A stretch of DNA of 9,878 nucleotides from Anaerolineae bacterium (GTDB taxonomy: Bacteria; Chloroflexota; Anaerolineae; SpSt-600): positions 1-9,878 of the forward strand of contig JAPWUT010000046.1 of NCBI GenBank assembly GCA_028275425.1, in the 5' to 3' direction. Positions 6,922-9,878 of the stretch are shown here, piece after piece (positions within the stretch are counted from its first letter, which is position 1; each line of letters begins with the position of its first letter). The position numbers and the translations under genes are program-made. The notes under the pieces were generated by a model. That model was not told the origin of the DNA and made no database searches. It saw nothing but the letters and a program-made list of their open reading frames with translations.

Positions 6922-7644
6922 TTGGCCAAGATTTTAGAGGTTAGGGATTTGCACTATCGGTATCCTGATGGGATTGAGGCCTTGAAGGGGGTGAGCTTTG
7001 AGGTGGAGGAGGGCGAAAATTTAGGCATAATAGGGCCGAATGGGGCCGGGAAATCCACCCTCCTCTTGCACCTCAACGGCATACTCATGGGCTATTCCTC
7101 CAATGGCTCGGATGCCGTTTGGGTGAAAGGGAAGCCCGTGAGGAAGGAAACCCTGAGGGAGATAAGGCGGCTTGTGGGCTTAGTCTTTCAGGACCCCAAC
7201 GATCAGCTTTTTTCCCCCACGGTTTTTGAAGATGTAGCTTTCGGCCCTCTGAACCTGGGCCTAAATCCGGATGAGGTTAAGGAAAGGGTTAAAGAGGCAT
7301 TGAAGGCGGTAGGAATGGAGGGATACGAGAGCCGTTCTCCGCACCACCTCAGCTTTGGGGAGAAAAAGCGGGTGGCCATAGCCACTGTGTTGGCCATGGC
7401 CCCCGAAATCTTGGTCCTGGATGAACCAACCGCTAACTTGGACCCGGTCGGGAGGTGGGAGCTAATGGAGCTTCTGCGCTCCCTACCTCACACTAAAATC
7501 ATCGCCTCTCACGATCTGGACTTCGTTGAGAAGATATGCGATAAGGTAATGGTCCTAAATTCTGGCAAAGTCCTGGCAATCGGTCCTGCTGAGGAAGTCC
7601 TCAGCGACCGGGATTTGTTGGTCAAAGCTCGTCTTGCGCCTTAG
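6922..7644 (+). CDS. cbiO: ECF transporter ATPase component CbiO
   Basis: This is the ATP-hydrolysing subunit of the metal importer. All ABC motifs are present within 240 residues: Walker A GPNGAGKST (38-46), Q-loop Gln90 in FQDPNDQLF, signature LSFGE (143-147), Walker B ILVLDE (163-168), the LD of the D-loop (173-174) and switch His197. The signature has Phe where generic ABC proteins have Gly (LSGGQ), a variant common in CbiO homologues and not a defect. The start is TTG at 6922, led by GGAGGTGA (6910-6917), which overlaps the cbiQ stop. A single CbiO implies a homodimeric ATPase pair. The stop codon overlaps the stop codon of the convergent proS gene, and I see no terminator hairpin between them. 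Confidence 0.95.
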   Translation: MAKILEVRDLHYRYPDGIEALKGVSFEVEEGENLGIIGPNGAGKSTLLLHLNGILMGYSSNGSDAVWVKGKPVRKETLREIRRLVGLVFQDPNDQLFSPTVFEDVAFGPLNLGLNPDEVKERVKEALKAVGMEGYESRSPHHLSFGEKKRVAIATVLAMAPEILVLDEPTANLDPVGRWELMELLRSLPHTKIIASHDLDFVEKICDKVMVLNSGKVLAIGPAEEVLSDRDLLVKARLAP

Positions 7645-9068
7645 AAAGCCCTGGCAAAGAGGGCTTTGAGCGTCGTCTCCTTCCCGCAGTAGACACAGCG
7701 GTCCGGCTGGCCATCTTGCTCAAAAGGTATGCACCGGATTGTGGCCTTGGTCTCCTCCTTAATGGCCTCCTCGCACTGGGGTGACTCGCACCAAGGAGCG
7801 ATTACGAAGCCACCATCGCTTTCTATGATGCGCTTGAATTCTTGGTAATCGTTCAAGCGGTAGGTGTTCTCATCCAGGAACTTTTTGGCCATCTGGAAGA
7901 GGTTGGCCTGGATTTTGGCCAAAGCTTCCTCCACCTTGCTCCCCAGGTCATCGGTGGATACGGTCCACTTCTCTCCAGTATCCCTGCGGGCAAGGACCAC
8001 TTGGTCTGCCTCTACATCGCGTGGGCCTATTTCTATCCGCAATGGAACCCCTCGCAGCTCCCACTCATTGAACTTCCATCCGGGGGTATATTCTTCCCGG
8101 TCATCAACCTTTACCCTGAAGGCTTGGAGCTTTGATTTAAGCTCTCCGATTTTGGCTAAGACTTTTTCCTTCTCCTCGTCGCTCTTCCAGATTGGGACGA
8201 TTATCACCTGGATTGGGGCAAGCTTTGGGGGTAGCTTGAGGCCTTTTTCGTCCCCGTGCACCATGACAATGGCTCCGATGAAGCGTGTGCTCAGGCCCCA
8301 GCTTGTAGTCCAGCAATACTGGAGCTGATTGTTCCGGTCAAGGTAACGGATTTCAAAGGCCTTGGCGAAATTCTGGCCGAGGTTGTGGGAGGTAGCGGCC
8401 TGGAGAGCCCACTTATTGCCCATCATAGCTTCCATGGTGTAGGTGTGGAGGGCGCCCGCAAACTTTTCCGATTCGCTCTTCTTGCCCAGAATCACAGGTA
8501 TTGCCGCTTCGTTCTGGGCGAAATCGCGGTAGATGTAGAGTATCTTAAGGGTTTCCTCTTCAGCCTCCTCAAAGGTAGCGTGGGCAGTGTGGCCCTCCTG
8601 CCAGAGGAATTCCATCGTGCGGAGGAATGGGCGGGTCCGAAGCTCCCACCTCACCACGTTGCACCACTGGTTTATGAGGACCGGCAAGTCCCGGTAAGAG
8701 CGAATCCATTGGGAATACATGTAGCCTATGATTGTTTCAGAAGTAGGGCGGACCACAAGGGGTTCTTCCAGCTCTTTCCCACCCCCATGGGTAACGATTG
8801 CCAGCTGAGGTGCGAATCCCTTCACATGTTCGCTTTCTTTCTGGATGAAGCTATAGGGGATGAAGAGGGGGAAGTAAGCATTCTGGTGGCCAGTCTCTTT
8901 GAAACGGCGGTCAAGGCTTTGCTGGATATTTTCCCAGAGAGCGTAGCCGTATGGTCTTATCACCATGCAACCTCTTACGGGGGCGTAATCGGCGAGCTCG
9001 GCTCTCTGGATGACCTGGATATACCATTCGGAAAAGTCCTCAGTGGGTGATATGAGTTTTTCCCTCAT
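7641..9068 (-). CDS. proS: Prolyl-tRNA synthetase, archaeal/eukaryotic type (ProS type 3)
   Basis: A class II aminoacyl-tRNA synthetase that activates proline and attaches it to tRNA-Pro. The 475 residues fit the short form, which lacks the inserted editing domain of the standard bacterial enzyme. Visible features are VVRPTSE (105-111), motif 2 from RWELRTRP to FLWQEGHTAH (140-163), and motif 3 from GLSTRFIGA to HGDEKGLKLPP (258-281, with Arg262). An anticodon-binding region follows (about 285-390). A C-terminal domain has paired cysteines C427/C432 and C458/C461, suitable as zinc ligands as in the Thermus-type enzyme. The start is ATG at 9068, with AAGGAGG (9083-9077) upstream. It is the only gene of its transcription unit in the window and is preceded by a leader-peptide attenuator. 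Because it lacks the editing insertion, clearing of Ala-tRNA-Pro would need a separate protein not seen here. Confidence 0.96.
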   Translation of the reverse strand: MREKLISPTEDFSEWYIQVIQRAELADYAPVRGCMVIRPYGYALWENIQQSLDRRFKETGHQNAYFPLFIPYSFIQKESEHVKGFAPQLAIVTHGGGKELEEPLVVRPTSETIIGYMYSQWIRSYRDLPVLINQWCNVVRWELRTRPFLRTMEFLWQEGHTAHATFEEAEEETLKILYIYRDFAQNEAAIPVILGKKSESEKFAGALHTYTMEAMMGNKWALQAATSHNLGQNFAKAFEIRYLDRNNQLQYCWTTSWGLSTRFIGAIVMVHGDEKGLKLPPKLAPIQVIIVPIWKSDEEKEKVLAKIGELKSKLQAFRVKVDDREEYTPGWKFNEWELRGVPLRIEIGPRDVEADQVVLARRDTGEKWTVSTDDLGSKVEEALAKIQANLFQMAKKFLDENTYRLNDYQEFKRIIESDGGFVIAPWCESPQCEEAIKEETKATIRCIPFEQDGQPDRCVYCGKETTLKALFARAF

Positions 9069-9095
9069 GGCCCTTTCCTCCTTATTAAAGGATTT

Positions 9096-9127
9096 AAAAA
9101 ACCGGCCCCCTTAGGTCTGGGGGCCGG
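9096..9127 (-). terminator. Intrinsic terminator (attenuator) upstream of proS
   Basis: On the minus strand CCGGCCCCC (9127-9119) pairs with GGGGGCCGG (9110-9102): nine perfect base pairs, nearly all G-C, with an 8-nt loop, followed at once by six T residues (9101-9096). It lies between the proS promoter and the proS ribosome-binding site. It should therefore stop most transcripts before proS unless an alternative structure forms. Confidence 0.92.
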
Positions 9128-9183
9128 CCCTAATCCACCACGCCTTAGCCCGACAATACCCCGGCATTACCCAGACCCAGGGG
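9107..9183 (-). promoter_or_regulatory. Antiterminator pairing in the proS leader
   Basis: The segment 9183-9170 (CCCCTGGGTCTGGG, the last codons of the leader peptide) can pair with 9121-9107 (CCCAGACCTAAGGGG, the inner arms and loop of the terminator). The helix has 14 base pairs with one G-U pair and one bulged A. Forming it destroys the terminator. The same first strand can instead be held in a CCCAG-CCC-CTGGG hairpin (9188-9176). This sits inside a longer arm in which 9207-9198 pairs with 9160-9148 (ten pairs, 3-nt bulge), extended by GCC/GGC (9212-9210 with 9144-9142). These are the mutually exclusive 1:2, 2:3 and 3:4 pairings of classical attenuators. Pairing was worked out by hand; energies were not computed. 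Confidence 0.8.
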
Positions 9184-9232
9184 CTGGGAAAGAGCGCGGT
9201 ATCGGGCACGGCAATGGGAACCCAAGCATCAT
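9167..9232 (-). CDS. Proline-rich leader peptide controlling proS
   Basis: A 21-codon ORF reading MMLGFPLPCPIPRSFPAPGSG. Six of residues 6-18 are proline (positions 6, 8, 10, 12, 16, 18; codons CCA, CCG, CCG, CCG, CCA, CCT). It starts about 11 nt after the predicted transcription start, with AAGGGGG (9243-9237) as ribosome-binding site 4 nt before the first ATG and 7 nt before the second, so either ATG may be used. It lies between the proS promoter and the proS terminator, and its final codons form one strand of the antiterminator. By analogy with the pheST and amino-acid operon leaders, ribosomes would stall on proline codons when charged tRNA-Pro is scarce, leaving the antiterminator strand free and allowing proS transcription. 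Ribosomes reaching the stop codon would mask that strand and allow termination. The peptide itself probably has no other job. Confidence 0.85.
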   Translation of the reverse strand: MMLGFPLPCPIPRSFPAPGSG

Positions 9233-9250
9233 TTTTCCCCCTTATTTTGC

Positions 9251-9279
9251 ATTTTAACTGCAAAGCAGCTTTTTGTCAA
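9251..9279 (-). promoter_or_regulatory. proS promoter, sigma-70 type
   Basis: On the minus strand TTGACA (9279-9274), a 17-nt spacer, and TAAAAT (9256-9251). The start should lie near 9245-9243, right at the leader peptide's ribosome-binding site. The spacer holds a small inverted repeat (CTGC-TTT-GCAG), which is too short to claim as an operator. The strong promoter plus downstream attenuator parallels the cbiM arrangement. Confidence 0.85.
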
Positions 9280-9356
9280 AAATTTCGCCCCATCCTGCCG
9301 ACTGAAGCCGGCCTGTGCTGAGTATGGGCATAGCGGCGCTACGTCTTTCATAGTCT

Positions 9357-9878
9357 GCCAGGGTTTTGGGTCCCAGGCGGGGCGGGGTTGCAAGAAAGGG
9401 CTGCTCGCCTTTTATTTTGAACTCTTGGGGGCACATCCCCCAACGCCCCCGCCAAGGGGCTTGCGCCCCCTGGACCCCCCGTGTGCCCACCCTCGTAGGC
9501 TCAGGGTTCGCCAGCTTTTTGGGCCCCACTCGTGGCGGGGTTGCTAATGCGGGCAACTCGCTCCCTCTTTTGAATTTGTGGGGGGACACCCCCCACAACC
9601 CCCTGCCAGGGGGCTTCGCCCCCCTGGACCCCCCGTTTTCCCACCCTCGTAGGCTCAGGGTTCGCCAGCGTATTGGGCCCCACTCGTGGCGGGGTTGCTA
9701 ATGCGGGCAACTCGCTCCCTCTTTTGGTTCTGGGGGGACACCCCCCACGCCCCCCGCCAGGGGGCTCCGCTCCCTGGACCCCCCTTTCCCACCCTCGTGG
9801 GCTAAGGGTTCGTCAGCGTTTTAGGTCCCACTCGTGGCGGGGTTGCTAATGCGGACAACTCGCCCCCTATTTGGGTTT
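9357..9878 (+). repeat. Tandem array B of the same ~150-bp GC-rich palindromic repeats (at least four units)
   Basis: Units are 9357-9485, 9486-9639, 9640-9787 and 9788 to the window edge, in the same orientation as array A. Units open with CCCACCCTCGT(A/G)GGCT and GGGTTCG(C/T)CAG, continue with CCCACTCGTGGCGGGG and TTGCTAATGCGG, and carry the palindromes GGGGGGACACCCCCC and CCAGGGGGCTTCGCCCCCCTGG. The first unit, like unit two of array A, lacks the opening module and begins at GCCAG. The second and third units are very similar to each other. The array probably continues beyond the window. The 77 bases between it and the proS promoter hold nothing I recognise. Short ORFs crossing it on both strands are repeat artefacts. 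Confidence 0.9.

Noticed and set aside
8256..9050. A 264-codon plus-strand ORF opposite proS.
   Set aside because: It is the antisense shadow of a clearly conserved synthetase gene, with no ribosome-binding site and no recognisable family motifs.
9096..9243. A T-box riboswitch for proS, suggested by ACCGCG within the leader (about 9200-9195).
   Set aside because: The leader is only ~150 nt, has no stem I, and ACCGCG lies about 70 nt upstream of the terminator rather than in an antiterminator bulge. A proline-rich ORF explains the region better.
9257..9273. Inverted repeat CTGC-TTT-GCAG between -35 and -10 of the proS promoter as an operator.
   Set aside because: Four-base arms are too short to separate from chance, and no regulator gene is nearby.
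9254..9710. ORFs of 69-114 codons across array B.
   Set aside because: Same repeat-derived peptides as in array A; one also runs through the proS promoter.

Overview
The window looks like bacterial chromosome at roughly 55% G+C, with Shine-Dalgarno-led, tightly packed genes and frequent AGG arginine codons. My best guess at origin is a Chloroflexota (Anaerolineae-like) or similar, possibly thermophilic, lineage. The reasons are the large PTPS-related membrane protein with a C-terminal beta-rich domain of a kind common in that phylum, the potassium-independent membrane pyrophosphatase, and the archaeal/eukaryotic-type prolyl-tRNA synthetase. No 16S or other phylogenetic marker is present, so this is inference.

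Layout. (1) 1-4532, leftward operon: a consensus-like promoter drives hppA (proton-pumping pyrophosphatase), then a PTPS-related multi-pass membrane protein overlapping hppA, then the first nine codons of another gene that runs off the left edge. (2) 4561 to about 5085, gene-free: a tandem array of ~150-bp, very GC-rich, palindrome-rich repeats. (3) 5101-7644, rightward operon: a near-perfect promoter, a ~125-nt leader containing an intrinsic terminator, then cbiM-cbiN-cbiQ-cbiO, a complete ECF-type cobalt (or nickel) importer. (4) 7641-9279, leftward: proS, whose last bases overlap the end of cbiO tail to tail. Ahead of proS lies a complete leader region. (5) 9280-9356 holds nothing I recognise. 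From 9357 to the right edge there is a second array of the same ~150-bp repeat.

The most notable element is the proS leader. A perfectly spaced promoter (TTGACA, 17 nt, TAAAAT) is followed within about 12 nt by a ribosome-binding site and a 21-codon ORF with six proline codons among residues 6-18. This is followed by a strong intrinsic terminator. The last codons of the ORF can pair over 14 bp with the terminator's loop and inner arms, and an upstream arm can sequester that same strand. This is the architecture of ribosome-mediated transcription attenuation (trp/pheST type), here apparently sensing charged tRNA-Pro to control prolyl-tRNA synthetase. The cbiM leader has a terminator but no ORF, so it is more likely an RNA- or metal/cofactor-sensing attenuator; I cannot assign its family.

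Functionally, HppA couples pyrophosphate hydrolysis to proton pumping. Its partner may act in envelope glycan or lipid chemistry. CbiMNQO imports Co2+ (for B12) or Ni2+, and ProS charges tRNA-Pro and is apparently controlled by its own product.
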